The notes beneath the pieces were generated by a model. The model had not been told where the DNA came from. It was given only the letters and a program-made list of their open reading frames with translations, and searched no databases. From positions 27,363 through 91,362 of the forward strand of contig NZ_JAHDIG010000008.1 of the NCBI RefSeq assembly GCF_020630935.1: DNA of 64,000 bases, read 5' to 3'. Both the position numbers and the translations under genes were made by a program. This DNA comes from Bernardetia sp. (lineage in GTDB: Bacteria > Bacteroidota > Bacteroidia > Cytophagales > Bernardetiaceae). Positions 35,274 to 44,426 of this stretch are shown piece after piece; within the stretch, counting starts at the first letter, position 1, and every line of letters starts with the position of its first letter.

Positions 35274-36095
35274 TTATTTTTGAGTGGCTATCATTATATG
35301 TGGACTAAAAGATAGGAGTTCAAAATTATTTTCAGTAAGATGTAGAAGTTCCATAAGAGTTTTTCTAGTATCTGTCTTACCAAGATTAGAAAAGAAATTT
35401 TTATCTAACCAAATCATTCCCTCAACAGCGTACATATCTAGAAAATTAAGTCCTTCGCTTACGAATTCTTCTTTAAGAAGGTTAGGTGTATGATAAAATG
35501 CTTCTGTCAAAAGCCAAGGAAAATCTGCTGGAGGATTATGGATTCCATTAGTGAGTTCTTCCTTACACATTTCAAAAAAGGCTCTTTTATGAAGCAGTCC
35601 ATTCAGAAGTCCTACTAAAGTTGATGCTGTGTGATTAATAGCAAAACCGATTATAATTCCGTTGTTTTTGGAGATACGTTTGGCTTCTTGTATAGCTTTT
35701 TCTCGTTCCTCTTTTTTTTGTAGGTGATACAGAGGGCCATGCAGAATTACAACATCTGCAAAACCTGTTGGGAAGTCTAATTGTGTTGCTTCACTTTTAT
35801 AAACGGAAAATTTATTTTTCAGCCTACTAGCTCTTTGTTTTGCTATTCTTAAATGTTTGGGAATCGGCTCTACCATGTGAACCTCATGTCCTTTTTTAGA
35901 AAGCCATTCAGCATATTTTCCTGTTCCTCCACCTACATCTACTATTTTTATTGACTTGTTAGGAAGGTATTTTTCTATTAGAAACCTAACTCGTTCAAAT
36001 TCGAAAATACCCATTCCCTTTTCAAGGCGAGTTTCTTCTGAGGCTTTGTTATAAAAGTCTTCTAGTTGCTTACTTATCAGTTGTTTATTATTCAT
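35274..36095 (-). CDS. SAM-dependent class I methyltransferase
   Basis: 273 residues. Rossmann-type methyltransferase with motif I VDVGGGTGKYAEWLSKKG, the acidic motif EVHMVEPIPKH, and the later VVILHGPLYHLQKKEE. The C-terminal ~110 residues (ICNPPADFPWLLTEAFYHTP-like region, EEFVSEGLNFLDMYAVEGMIW) form the usual substrate-cap. The substrate is unknown. It lies between a duplicated nadE tail and nadE itself, which hints at insertion of this segment beside nadE. Confidence 0.85.
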   Translation of the reverse strand: MNNKQLISKQLEDFYNKASEETRLEKGMGIFEFERVRFLIEKYLPNKSIKIVDVGGGTGKYAEWLSKKGHEVHMVEPIPKHLRIAKQRASRLKNKFSVYKSEATQLDFPTGFADVVILHGPLYHLQKKEEREKAIQEAKRISKNNGIIIGFAINHTASTLVGLLNGLLHKRAFFEMCKEELTNGIHNPPADFPWLLTEAFYHTPNLLKEEFVSEGLNFLDMYAVEGMIWLDKNFFSNLGKTDTRKTLMELLHLTENNFELLSFSPHIMIATQK

Positions 36096-36306
36096 AAATT
36101 TACCCTTGTCATAATTCTCTGTTTTATAAGCGAGAGAAAAACGACTAATTTTCGATTGAAAAATTATAGAAAAAAGAGCATAAACATCTGCACATCAAAA
36201 AAAGATTATTTTAATGGTTTGGTAATGGCTAACCAATGTGGTCTTTTTGGAAAGACGCAGATGCTATGTTATGAATAATCTAACAGACTGCTAATATAGG
36301 TATTTT

Positions 36307-38316
36307 CTACAACTGCTCCAACTCATATTCAAATCCACTAGAGAGAATTGGAAAACGACACCACGTTTTTGGGTCAAGGTTTTTGTCATCTAAATGAAAT
36401 GATGGCGCATAGCGTTCTCGTTTCCATTGGTTTCTACTCCACAGTCTAAAGAATTTGATTGTCCATTCTTTTAATTTTTGCTCATCGTATTGTTTAAATT
36501 TAGTTTTCATGAGTTTCAAACAATCGGCAGGAGATTTTTTATCTCTGATGGCAGCCTCCTCAATAGCATCTAATAAATCATAAGGCATTAAGTCGTCTTC
36601 ATCAGTTTGTTTGTTTTCTAGTGGACGAAGTTCGGCTGTGGGTTGCTGCTCATTGATGTATTTGAGATTTTCTATTTTAAAATAATGAGCTTCTTCATTT
36701 TCATTCCACGTCAAGACGCCTTTTGTTTCTAGCCATTTGAGCCAATTTCTTAAGAAAAATTTATCAATTCCAGCAATCGGACTCAGTCCTCCACTCGTGT
36801 CGCCATCCATGGTGGCATATCCTACGGCAGCTTCCGAACGGTTGCTAGTAGAAAGTAAAAGTGCATTATAAATATTCGCCAACATCCAAACCGAAGGCGC
36901 ACGAACCCGAGCTTGAATATTTTGAAGGGCAATATCATCCGTTTTCCAAGAAAGCTCACGTTCCAAACCTTGCTCTACAATTTTGTGGTATTCTTTTACC
37001 ACTTCATTGATATTAAAGGTGAAATGGGTAGCATTTAAGGCTTGAGCTAATTTTTCGGCTGCATTTTGGGTTGTATCTGAACTGTTTTCTGTCGGTTGGT
37101 AGGCTGTAAGCAGAAGTTGTTTAGCAATTTCATCTACTGATTGTAAATCTTGAATAGATGAAATGTAATAGAGCTTCTTTTTAAACTCTTCCAAGCCAAT
37201 ATTTTCAATTCCTAGTTTTACAAGCAAATACACACAACACGCCACAGCTGCCGAATCTGCTCCACCAGAAAGCGACACCACAAACCCACGAGAACGACTT
37301 TTTCGCAGATAATCAAAAAGCCCTAATGCTAAAGCTCGTGTAAATTCTTCTTCTTGAATGAAATTACTATACTCCCATTTAGATTCGCTAGGGTCATAAG
37401 GCTCTGGGTCAATGTTAGGGAAAGAATAATCTAATGTAATTTTATTTTCTTGTGTATTTGGCAAATCAAAATTCATACTTGCTTGTGATTGTGCAATTCG
37501 GTTGGCATTAATATCTATGACTGCACTGGTAACCAAAACATCATGGAAACTAAGTCTTTGTCCGATATTGGCAATTTCTCCAGCCGAAGCAATGATTGTT
37601 CCTCCGTCATAAATGGCTCTCCCTGCTTCATTTCCTAAAAGATTTGCATATAAATAAGCTACTCCAAAAGCACGAGAACCTTCCAATACAAAACGCTTCC
37701 GAACATTAATTTTATTGAAAGCAAAATGCGAAGCCGATGGATTCATAATCACATCTACACCATAGTTTGATAAAGCTCGCCCTGGACGGTGTGCTACCCA
37801 AGCATCTTCACAAATTTCAAAGCCAATTTTTATTCCTCCTACTTCAAAATAAATATCTCCAAAAAGATAGCTTTCATTTTCTTTTGTAATTGGGTTTTGA
37901 AGTGTTAGATTGATGTGCTTATCAGCCACCCACGGTGTAAACCAACGAGGTTCGTAATGAATCCCGTTTCCTGCCAAAAACCGTTTGGCTACAAAACCAG
38001 CAATTTTTCCATCAACTAAAAGCGCACAAGCATTGAAGGTACGATTCTGATACATTATTGGCAATCCTAAGCAAGTGATAATCCCTTTTGTATGAGGCAA
38101 AACTTCATACAAAACACGAACAGACTGTTCCAAAACATTAGGCGAATAAAACATATCTTCACAGCCATAGCCAGAGATACAAAGTTCGGGCAAACAAAGT
38201 ACACTTACTTCTCTTGCTTTTGCTTCTTGTATGGCTTGCAAAATATTTCGCTTATTTTTCTCCCAGTGCATTGGAGTCTGATTCAGAACAGCACAGGCTA
38301 CTTTTAGTAATTTCAT
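36307..38316 (-). CDS. nadE: Glutamine-dependent NAD+ synthetase
   Basis: 669 residues. It amidates nicotinate adenine dinucleotide to NAD+ using glutamine-derived ammonia. The N-terminal nitrilase-type glutaminase carries the triad Glu44 (LPELCISGYG), Lys111 (VAKRFLAG) and Cys169 (FEICEDAW). The synthetase half has the ATP P-loop SLSGGADSAAVACCVY at about 348-363 and the later TSNRSEAAVGYATMDGDTSG. Length suits the two-domain bacterial enzyme. It ends CRFPILSSGFEYELEQL, and this 3' end is duplicated at 34975-35028. Confidence 0.96.
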   Translation of the reverse strand: MKLLKVACAVLNQTPMHWEKNKRNILQAIQEAKAREVSVLCLPELCISGYGCEDMFYSPNVLEQSVRVLYEVLPHTKGIITCLGLPIMYQNRTFNACALLVDGKIAGFVAKRFLAGNGIHYEPRWFTPWVADKHINLTLQNPITKENESYLFGDIYFEVGGIKIGFEICEDAWVAHRPGRALSNYGVDVIMNPSASHFAFNKINVRKRFVLEGSRAFGVAYLYANLLGNEAGRAIYDGGTIIASAGEIANIGQRLSFHDVLVTSAVIDINANRIAQSQASMNFDLPNTQENKITLDYSFPNIDPEPYDPSESKWEYSNFIQEEEFTRALALGLFDYLRKSRSRGFVVSLSGGADSAAVACCVYLLVKLGIENIGLEEFKKKLYYISSIQDLQSVDEIAKQLLLTAYQPTENSSDTTQNAAEKLAQALNATHFTFNINEVVKEYHKIVEQGLERELSWKTDDIALQNIQARVRAPSVWMLANIYNALLLSTSNRSEAAVGYATMDGDTSGGLSPIAGIDKFFLRNWLKWLETKGVLTWNENEEAHYFKIENLKYINEQQPTAELRPLENKQTDEDDLMPYDLLDAIEEAAIRDKKSPADCLKLMKTKFKQYDEQKLKEWTIKFFRLWSRNQWKRERYAPSFHLDDKNLDPKTWCRFPILSSGFEYELEQL

Positions 38317-38334
38317 AGGAAATATGTTTTTATT

Positions 38335-38352
38335 GTTGGTGGAGATACCGAC
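38335..38352 (+). repeat. Hairpin resembling the first half of the family 2 repeat
   Basis: GTTGGT (38335-38340), ggagat, ACCGAC (38347-38352), just upstream of nadE. The loop region GGAGATACC is similar to AGAGATACC at 49646. Confidence 0.45.
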
Positions 38353-38447
38353 AGTGGCTTTTTAGGTCAAATTTAACTTAGTGTCAAAAATACAATTTCT
38401 ATTGGTTGGATTAACGGAATTTTAATAAAAATGGTTTTGGCAATTAA

Positions 38448-38489
38448 AAAAATCCTTACTCAAATATAAAAAATTGAATAAGGATTTTT
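38448..38489 (-). terminator. Intrinsic terminator after the LRR gene
   Basis: AAAAATCCTTA (38448-38458) pairs with TAAGGATTTTT (38479-38489), with extra inner pairing TCAA/TTGA. The T-run falls on the minus strand after the stop at 38510. Confidence 0.8.
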
Positions 38490-38509
38490 GATTTCACTAC
38501 ATAAAAATT

Positions 38510-40999
38510 CTAATAATAAACTACTTCACAGCGTGGATGCTCACTTTTAAAATCATCTACTTTTCGGCTAGAAATTTTGGTATTGTAACAACGCAATATT
38601 TCTAATTTCCTCATATCTTCCAAGCCTTTGAGGTTACGAAGTTTTGTAGTGTTACAAGAAAGTTCTGTAAGCTCACGCAAAGGAGCAAGGCATTTTATAG
38701 TTCTGATTTGTGTACCTGCACAGTTGAGGCGTTTGAGTTTTTTGAATGCTCCCATAGGCTCAAGACTTTCTACGGGTGTATTTTCAAAAACTAGCTGTTC
38801 CAAATCTCTAAGTGGTGTAATAGGTTCAAGATTAGAAACTGGTGTTTCTGAAAAACGTAAAATTCGTAGTGTCTGAATATTTCTTATAGGAGAAAGATTA
38901 CTCACACTTGTACGCACAAAACTAAGTTCTCTTAGTCGCACACACATCTGTAATGGCTGCAAATCATTAATAGCATTTATTCCATCCAAATTAATAGATT
39001 CCAAATAAATCATGGCGTGCAAGTTTTCCTTGTTTGGTTCTCCTTCCACTTTCACATGGCTTGCTAGAGCTTTTTTCCAACTTTCAGAAAGTCCAGCCCA
39101 CCAATTATTCAGCGTAACTGTCTTATAAATTACTACCGTAGAAGGATTTTTATTGAGATAAGTTGCCACAGATTCATCTTTTATTGCAGCTCCATCAGCA
39201 TAAATAAACTCTAAGTTTGTAAGATTTTGTAATGTAGAAATATCATTAACAGACGTTTTTTCAATATCTAGTTTTTTGAGCTTGTCTAGGTTTTGCAGAG
39301 GAGAAACATCTGAAATTTTAGTGTTATTAGCTTCCAAAACTTCTAAAGCTCTCAAATCACGAAGCGCAGTAATGTCCGAAACTCCTGTTCGGCTGATATT
39401 AATTTCCTTTAAACCTTCAAAAATACGAAGTGGCTCAACCGTTTTTATAGATGTTCCTTTCGCTTCAATTTTTGTAATGCTTGAAAGTGCAGCAAGTTCT
39501 TCCTTAGTCGGATTTGGCGAGCTTAATTTACTCGCTGTTTTGAATACTTCTTTCCAGTCTAATGACAGATTTTTCCACCAATTTTGTAGAGCTTCCGACT
39601 CATAGACTACCAAAACATTAGATTTTGCTTTCGTCAGTTCTTGTGCTTGTCCTAATTTCACACCTGTATTATCACAATAGACTCTTTCCAAATTCTTAAT
39701 AGCAACAAGAGGCTTCAAGCTAGAAATTTTGGTATTGTTGGCATACAAAACACGCAAATTTTCTAACTTAGAGAGTGGCTCAAGGCTACCTACATTTGTA
39801 TTGGAAATATCCAATCGTTCTAACTGCTTAGTTTCTGAAAGAGCTGCTACAGATGTGATGGGCGTAAAAGAACTTTCCAAGAACTGTAACTCTGAACTGT
39901 TTTTAAGTGGTTCAAGATTAGTTACTTTTGTCTTAGACATTTTTAATTCTTTGAGTGTACTTCCCTCCACATTTCCCAATGCTTCTAACGAATTTACTCC
40001 AGTAATTGAAATATCTAAACGCTCCAAATTGGTCAAATATTCAAGTGTTTTTATCTCACTTACTTTTGTATTTGAAATATTGAGTTCTCTTAGGTTTGTC
40101 GCATACGTAAGAGCCAAAAGGTCTTGAACTGGCGTACTGGAAGCATCTAAAACCTCTAAATTGGTAATACTTCGAAGAGGGAAAAGATTGGAAACTGATG
40201 TATTAGCACACTTAAATGTTTTGAGTTTCATCAGACGGCTTACTGGCTGAATATCTTTAATAGTTGGATTTCCACTAATATCCAAAACTTCCATTCCGAC
40301 AATAGAATGAAGCTGGCTATTACTGATAGAATCACCTACTGGAATGGTTACATAATTGCTAAATACAGCAAGCCACTCAGCAGGAAGTTCGTTCCACCAG
40401 CTGCGCAAAACTTCTGTTTCATTGGCTTGGCTCGTATAAACACTAATAATTTTTAAATCTTGTTCTTCTGGGTCATAACTCATTTCGATATAGCGAGGAA
40501 GATTATTTTTGATTTGTTCGCCCTTAATATTTGTTCCTTCTAGTGTTCGATTAGCTGTTGCTGTAAAAAAGATAGTACCATCTGGCGCCACTCTGTGAGC
40601 AATGCTAGAAACTTCATATTTGAAACTTATATTTTTATAGAAAAAATCAATGTCTTTCAGATACGATTGTACATTTTTATTGACCCATAAATCACGTTTT
40701 GCAATCAAATCATCTTCAATCTGAACATCTCTATCTTTAAAAATTTTGAGAAAGCTCTGATTAATGATAGTTTCTTTATCACGAACAGACGATTCTGCTT
40801 CGCCCACCGTATTGTACATAAATTGCATAAAAGAAATCAGAGAACGTACACGCCCTTCATATTCTTCTAGTTTCTCAGGCGAGAGTTCGTCTTGTTTTTT
40901 GTCTTTTTCGTTTTTGCCATTATTTTTTTGGGCAAAAAGTGTAGTAGTAGAGAATGCCAAAAGTAGGCATAACAGAAAGGGACGGAAATTAATTACCAT
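38510..40999 (-). CDS. Secreted leucine-rich-repeat protein with three WW-capped modules
   Basis: 829 residues. Signal peptide (LLCLLLAFSTTTLFA), an N-terminal alpha/beta domain (about 40-195), then three modules. Each opens with a WWxxLxxxW motif: Trp201-202 (WWNELPAEW), 474-475 (WWKNLSLDW) and 633-634 (WWAGLSESW). Each then has a run of 22-residue internalin-like repeats (LERLDISNTNVGSLEPLSKL type). The first two modules and the last repeat end in a VVVYE/VVIYK/VVYY strand. The repeats should form a curved surface for binding protein or glycan. The start overlaps the upstream gene's stop by 11 bp, so the two are translationally coupled. Function is unknown. Confidence 0.85.
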   Translation of the reverse strand: MVINFRPFLLCLLLAFSTTTLFAQKNNGKNEKDKKQDELSPEKLEEYEGRVRSLISFMQFMYNTVGEAESSVRDKETIINQSFLKIFKDRDVQIEDDLIAKRDLWVNKNVQSYLKDIDFFYKNISFKYEVSSIAHRVAPDGTIFFTATANRTLEGTNIKGEQIKNNLPRYIEMSYDPEEQDLKIISVYTSQANETEVLRSWWNELPAEWLAVFSNYVTIPVGDSISNSQLHSIVGMEVLDISGNPTIKDIQPVSRLMKLKTFKCANTSVSNLFPLRSITNLEVLDASSTPVQDLLALTYATNLRELNISNTKVSEIKTLEYLTNLERLDISITGVNSLEALGNVEGSTLKELKMSKTKVTNLEPLKNSSELQFLESSFTPITSVAALSETKQLERLDISNTNVGSLEPLSKLENLRVLYANNTKISSLKPLVAIKNLERVYCDNTGVKLGQAQELTKAKSNVLVVYESEALQNWWKNLSLDWKEVFKTASKLSSPNPTKEELAALSSITKIEAKGTSIKTVEPLRIFEGLKEINISRTGVSDITALRDLRALEVLEANNTKISDVSPLQNLDKLKKLDIEKTSVNDISTLQNLTNLEFIYADGAAIKDESVATYLNKNPSTVVIYKTVTLNNWWAGLSESWKKALASHVKVEGEPNKENLHAMIYLESINLDGINAINDLQPLQMCVRLRELSFVRTSVSNLSPIRNIQTLRILRFSETPVSNLEPITPLRDLEQLVFENTPVESLEPMGAFKKLKRLNCAGTQIRTIKCLAPLRELTELSCNTTKLRNLKGLEDMRKLEILRCYNTKISSRKVDDFKSEHPRCEVVYY

Positions 41000-41840
41000 T
41001 AGAATAAATATAATTTAACAAAACATCTTTATTATCTGGAGTAAGGCGAGCCAAATTTGAAATCAGCCAACCATTATTGTACCCTCCACGGTTGAAGCGA
41101 GAAACTTCAAAATACCAATTATTGATTTGAAAAAAGTGAAACTTTACATTTGTAACTGTTCGAAATTGTAGCGAATTACGAGCCACTTCGTAGAGAAACA
41201 AAGTTACATAATCTGTTTTATGATTTGCTTCTACATAATTTTTTACTTCTTTGCGCTCTTGTGGTTCATCAAAAATCTTTCTTAGATTCATAAATTCTAG
41301 TTCGTGGCTCAAAGGGTGCAAAAACTTGTTGGGGTCTTGTACATCTTTCCCCATAATTTTAGCAAAAGGCTCAAAATAAACATTACTAATAACCCACTTC
41401 GAACCCACTTTTTCTTCTTGCAACTTCATAAAAAGTGTAAGGTCTTGTTCTCTGCCTTCATAAAGAAAGCGAGTAGTTACTTCAGCAAACCATTCTCCTC
41501 CATGAAACTCTAAAAAGGTAGGGTTTGCAGAGTTGGTAACTTGATTGACAAAATCATCTTTGACAGCTTGGGGAACAGCTTTATTTTGTCCATCAAAAAG
41601 AATATTGATATAATCTTTTCTATCTGAATTATTACGAAACTGTTTACTGCTTGGGTCAAACTTATTTCCCAGTTTGTCTTCTTCATGATTGAAACGCCTA
41701 AAAAACTGGTTCATTTGTTTTGTAGCAGCATACAAATCTGATTCGTCGCCTAAATAATTTCCTATTTGGGCAGAAGCAGAAAAAGGCAACAAAAAAATGA
41801 TTGCCAAAAATAAAGTTGAAAAAATACGTATCAAAATCAT
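40989..41840 (-). CDS. Secreted hypothetical protein upstream of the LRR gene
   Basis: 283 residues with a signal peptide (IFSTLFLAIIFLLPFSASAQ). The mature protein looks like two related alpha/beta domains: NPTFLEFHGGEWFAEVTTRF followed by KWVISNVYFEPFA, then NSLQFRTVTNVKFHFFQINN followed by GGYNNGWLISNLARLT. This resembles an NTF2/SnoaL-like or related cone fold, by pattern only. Its 11-bp overlap with the LRR gene indicates joint expression. Confidence 0.68.
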   Translation of the reverse strand: MILIRIFSTLFLAIIFLLPFSASAQIGNYLGDESDLYAATKQMNQFFRRFNHEEDKLGNKFDPSSKQFRNNSDRKDYINILFDGQNKAVPQAVKDDFVNQVTNSANPTFLEFHGGEWFAEVTTRFLYEGREQDLTLFMKLQEEKVGSKWVISNVYFEPFAKIMGKDVQDPNKFLHPLSHELEFMNLRKIFDEPQERKEVKNYVEANHKTDYVTLFLYEVARNSLQFRTVTNVKFHFFQINNWYFEVSRFNRGGYNNGWLISNLARLTPDNKDVLLNYIYSNGN

Positions 41841-41853
41841 TAGTCAATTACGA

Positions 41854-41891
41854 ATTAAAAATTATGACTTGCTAAAGCAGCAAAGCTAATT
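41854..41891 (-). repeat. Interspersed repeat, family 3, copy 2
   Basis: Reverse-strand near copy of 10225-10260. The reverse complement reads AATTAGCTTTGCTGCTTTAG then CAAGTCATAATTTTTAATT. It differs at only a few positions over the shared 34 bp. Confidence 0.6.
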
Positions 41892-42072
41892 GAAATACAA
41901 TAAAGTCAAATAAGCATTCAACCAACAAGATAGATTAAATAGAGATTACAATAATTCAATTACAAGTTGATATAAAAGTAGCTATTATTAAAAAATAAAA
42001 AACGAATTACGAATGTCAGTAACAAGAATAAAATTCGTAATTGATTCATTCGTAATTCGTAATTAAAAAGGC

Positions 42073-42669
42073 TTAGTTTCTTCTTGTTTCGCTTACACGA
42101 ACATCACCTAAAAGAACGTCCCAGAAGCCGATTTCACGACCTGCAATCACTGTCTTTTTACGTTCTACATAAACAGTAATATCTTTTTTAGTTACGTCAG
42201 AATACTGAACCAAACCATCAGCAGATTTACCTTGAAAGCGTTGGAAAATAGTAATTACGCCTACATAACGTCCGTCAGGTTGTTTTTCTAGGTCAGAAAT
42301 ATATTGAATATTGAACCAGTCGATTTCTACTTGGTCGTAGTTGAGAGCCATCAGACGGTCAAAGTATTTGCGAACACCGTAATAACGAATTGCTTTAGAA
42401 TTGACAGACGAAACGCCCATTTCTGCGCCATCAGAGAAAAGCTCCATCGCACGCTCAATAACACGCATTGCCTCAGAATATTGAGTTTGCTTGTTTCCAA
42501 TAATAGAAATATAGCGACTCAAATCTTTTACTTTTTCAAGGGCAAGCGAATCAATAGCACGCTTACGAGTAGGGCTAAGGTCTGCATTCGTTTGAGCAAA
42601 AACAGAACTTGAAGCCATAAAAGCAAAGACAAACAAGAAAGAAAATAGAAATTTATGTATGTTTTTCAT
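42073..42669 (-). CDS. Secreted hypothetical protein, 198 residues
   Basis: Signal peptide FLFSFLFVFAFMASSSVFAQ. The mature part has an N-terminal helix pair (LSPTRKRAIDSLALEKVKDL, RYISIIGNKQTQYSEAMRVI) and a beta-rich C-terminus (VEIDWFNIQYISDLEKQPDG, DITVYVERKKTVIAG, GFWDVLLGDVRVSE). I considered a gliding or T9SS component because it lies in a row of exported proteins, but no motif supports that. It is the second gene of the block running from 43441 to 38510. Confidence 0.68.
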   Translation of the reverse strand: MKNIHKFLFSFLFVFAFMASSSVFAQTNADLSPTRKRAIDSLALEKVKDLSRYISIIGNKQTQYSEAMRVIERAMELFSDGAEMGVSSVNSKAIRYYGVRKYFDRLMALNYDQVEIDWFNIQYISDLEKQPDGRYVGVITIFQRFQGKSADGLVQYSDVTKKDITVYVERKKTVIAGREIGFWDVLLGDVRVSETRRN

Positions 42670-42710
42670 TGTATTTAAAAATAAGGAATTGAAAAATATT
42701 TTTGAGTTTA

Positions 42711-42726
42711 AAAAGTGTACACTTTT
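42711..42726. promoter_or_regulatory. 16-bp perfect palindrome upstream of the 42073 gene
   Basis: AAAAGTGTACACTTTT, centred about 50 bp before the ATG at 42669 and between it and the previous gene of the block. It could be an operator or a small hairpin. Confidence 0.4.
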
Positions 42727-42790
42727 AGTTTCAACAATGGATAAATCAAAAAACTATGCCAGTTCTTTTCATTATCCATTATCTGTTGGT

Positions 42791-43441
42791 TTAGTTACTT
42801 AGTTCTAAAAGTTTGATTTTGCCATTTGCATCTGTACCAATACTAACTACTTTGTGGTTCATTTTCTTTTGGTCTTTTACGTAGTTGAGGTATTTTTCGG
42901 CTGTTGTAGGTTCGTCGTAATCTTTCTCACCACCTTCTTCGGCAATGATAATCAAGACTGGAGCTTGTGGAGAAGTAAAAAGTTTTAGAGCTTCTTTTAT
43001 AGAGTTGTTAGCTGCATTGGCATCACTTGCATTAGCAATATCAGCAAAGAAATCTTTGATGGTTTTGCTCTTTTTGTCTGCTTCGGCTTCTGCCTCTTTT
43101 CTCTTACGTTCTTCTTCTTCTCTAATGCGCTGCTCTCTTACGCTTTGCTCTGCTTGTGCGATAAGGTCTTTAACTGTTGGGTCGTCGATATTCATTGCCT
43201 TGATTTGGTCAATTCTTTTCTGACGCTCATCTGCTGACATATTTGTGTCATTCAAGACAGCTTGCAAATCTGAAGTTGCTTTTTCGATTTTAAGTTTTTT
43301 TTCTGCTGCTGCCTGCTCAGCTGCAATTTTTTTCTTGTTCTTACAGCTTGTAGTAGTTAGGGTAGTTCCCATTCCTAAAAGAATCATAAGATAAAAACTT
43401 AGACGGAAATACCATTTGCGAATCGATTTGTTCTTTTGCAT
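42791..43441 (-). CDS. Putative lipoprotein with charged coiled coil
   Basis: 216 residues. A hydrophobic segment (FYLMILLGMGTTLTTTSC) ends in a lipobox-like TTSC (Cys33). Then comes a long highly charged helix (about 35-135, with EQRIREEEERKRKEAEAEAD), probably a coiled coil, and a short C-terminal domain (FTSPQAPVLIIIAEEGGEKD, MNHKVVSIGTDANGKIKLLE). It is the first gene of a four-gene co-directional block of exported proteins ending with the LRR protein. Function is unknown. Confidence 0.68.
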   Translation of the reverse strand: MQKNKSIRKWYFRLSFYLMILLGMGTTLTTTSCKNKKKIAAEQAAAEKKLKIEKATSDLQAVLNDTNMSADERQKRIDQIKAMNIDDPTVKDLIAQAEQSVREQRIREEEERKRKEAEAEADKKSKTIKDFFADIANASDANAANNSIKEALKLFTSPQAPVLIIIAEEGGEKDYDEPTTAEKYLNYVKDQKKMNHKVVSIGTDANGKIKLLELSN

Positions 43442-43857
43442 AACAAAAAATAGGGTTTTGATTGAATTAAAAAATACGGATTAGGTTAAAAATGAATTTA
43501 GCGAATTGGTGATAAAAATTTCAATTCGCAGGTCTCAAAAAAACAGAGTTTACTTGAGATGTAGTTTGTGATTTGTTTTTTATCAGCTAGACTGTATAGC
43601 AAATTTACTGACAGATTTGATTAAAAAATAAAAGGTAAAAAAATAATTTGAGAACTTCTAAAGTTGATACTTTAATTCAACGAAATCTCTTAAAAACTGT
43701 TTAGAAAAACTTTTTTACTTACAAGATTTTGAAAAAAACAAAACTTTTCAAATTCAGAAGTGTTTATTTATTGATACACAACACGACTATTACTTGAATT
43801 TCACTTCAAGTTATAAAGCATTTTTTTATATACATTTTTTAAACTAAATACATTTTT
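43442..43857. other. Divergent intergenic region, 416 bp
   Basis: Between the lipoprotein gene (minus) and the PNPOx-like gene (plus). Very AT-rich. It must hold both promoters, but I cannot pick a convincing -7/-33 pair, and no reading frame or RNA gene stands out. Confidence 0.5.
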
Positions 43858-44364
43858 ATGTCAGACACAAAGAATATAATTGGAAAAGAAGCTATCAGTA
43901 AAATGCAAGAGATGGTAAAGAACCAAAGAATCTGTATGTTTGCTACTCACCTTTCAGAAACGCCTTTTTCAGTATGTCCAATGACAGCACAAGAAGTTTC
44001 AGACGAAGGGCATATTTTATTTTTAAGTGCAGCCAATTCCGACCACAATGAGAAAATATTATTAGACCCAAGAGTTCAACTGACATTTTCCAACGTTTCA
44101 GACAACGAATTTTTGAGTGTTTATGGTAAGGCAACTATTTCAAAAAATAGAGAAAAAATAGAAAAAATTTGGGAGCCACTCGCAAAAGCATGGTTTCCTA
44201 ATGGAAAAGACGACCCTAATTTGACAATCATTGAGGTATTTCCAGAAGATGCTTATTACTGGGATACTAAGGATGGAAAAATCATATCAATGGTAAAAAT
44301 TGTGGCTTCTGCCATGACAGGAGAAAAGCTAGAAACTGGGATTGAAGGTCATTTGACAGTATAA
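43858..44364 (+). CDS. Pyridoxamine 5'-phosphate oxidase family protein (general stress protein 26-like)
   Basis: 168 residues, a single split-barrel flavin-binding domain: RICMFATHLSETPFSVCPMT, GHILFLSAANSDHNEKILLD, VQLTFSNVSDNEFLSVYGKA and LTIIEVFPEDAYYWDTKDGK. This pattern fits the stress-protein-26 branch that binds FMN, FAD or F420, not true PdxH. The substrate is unknown. A convergent terminator separates it from the sensor kinase gene. Confidence 0.85.
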   Translation: MSDTKNIIGKEAISKMQEMVKNQRICMFATHLSETPFSVCPMTAQEVSDEGHILFLSAANSDHNEKILLDPRVQLTFSNVSDNEFLSVYGKATISKNREKIEKIWEPLAKAWFPNGKDDPNLTIIEVFPEDAYYWDTKDGKIISMVKIVASAMTGEKLETGIEGHLTV

Positions 44365-44391
44365 TTTTCAAGGTATTTTTCTAAAAACTTG

Positions 44392-44426
44392 AAAGCCTAT
44401 GAGATGTATTTCTTATAGGCTTTTTT
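44392..44426. terminator. Bidirectional terminator between 44364 and 44425
   Basis: AAAGCCTAT (44392-44400) pairs with ATAGGCTTT (44415-44423), with a T-run after it on the plus strand. The last bases overlap the minus-strand stop of the kinase gene. Confidence 0.75.

Noticed and set aside
36144..36278. Plus-strand frame ending MANQCGLFGKTQMLCYE between the methyltransferase and nadE
   Set aside because: Short, no recognisable family and no ribosome-binding or promoter signal. It may be another remnant but cannot be supported.
42073..42669. Idea that the exported block encodes gliding (Gld) or type IX secretion parts
   Set aside because: No motif or length match to GldK, GldL, GldM, GldN or Spr proteins. 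Position in a row of exported genes is not enough.
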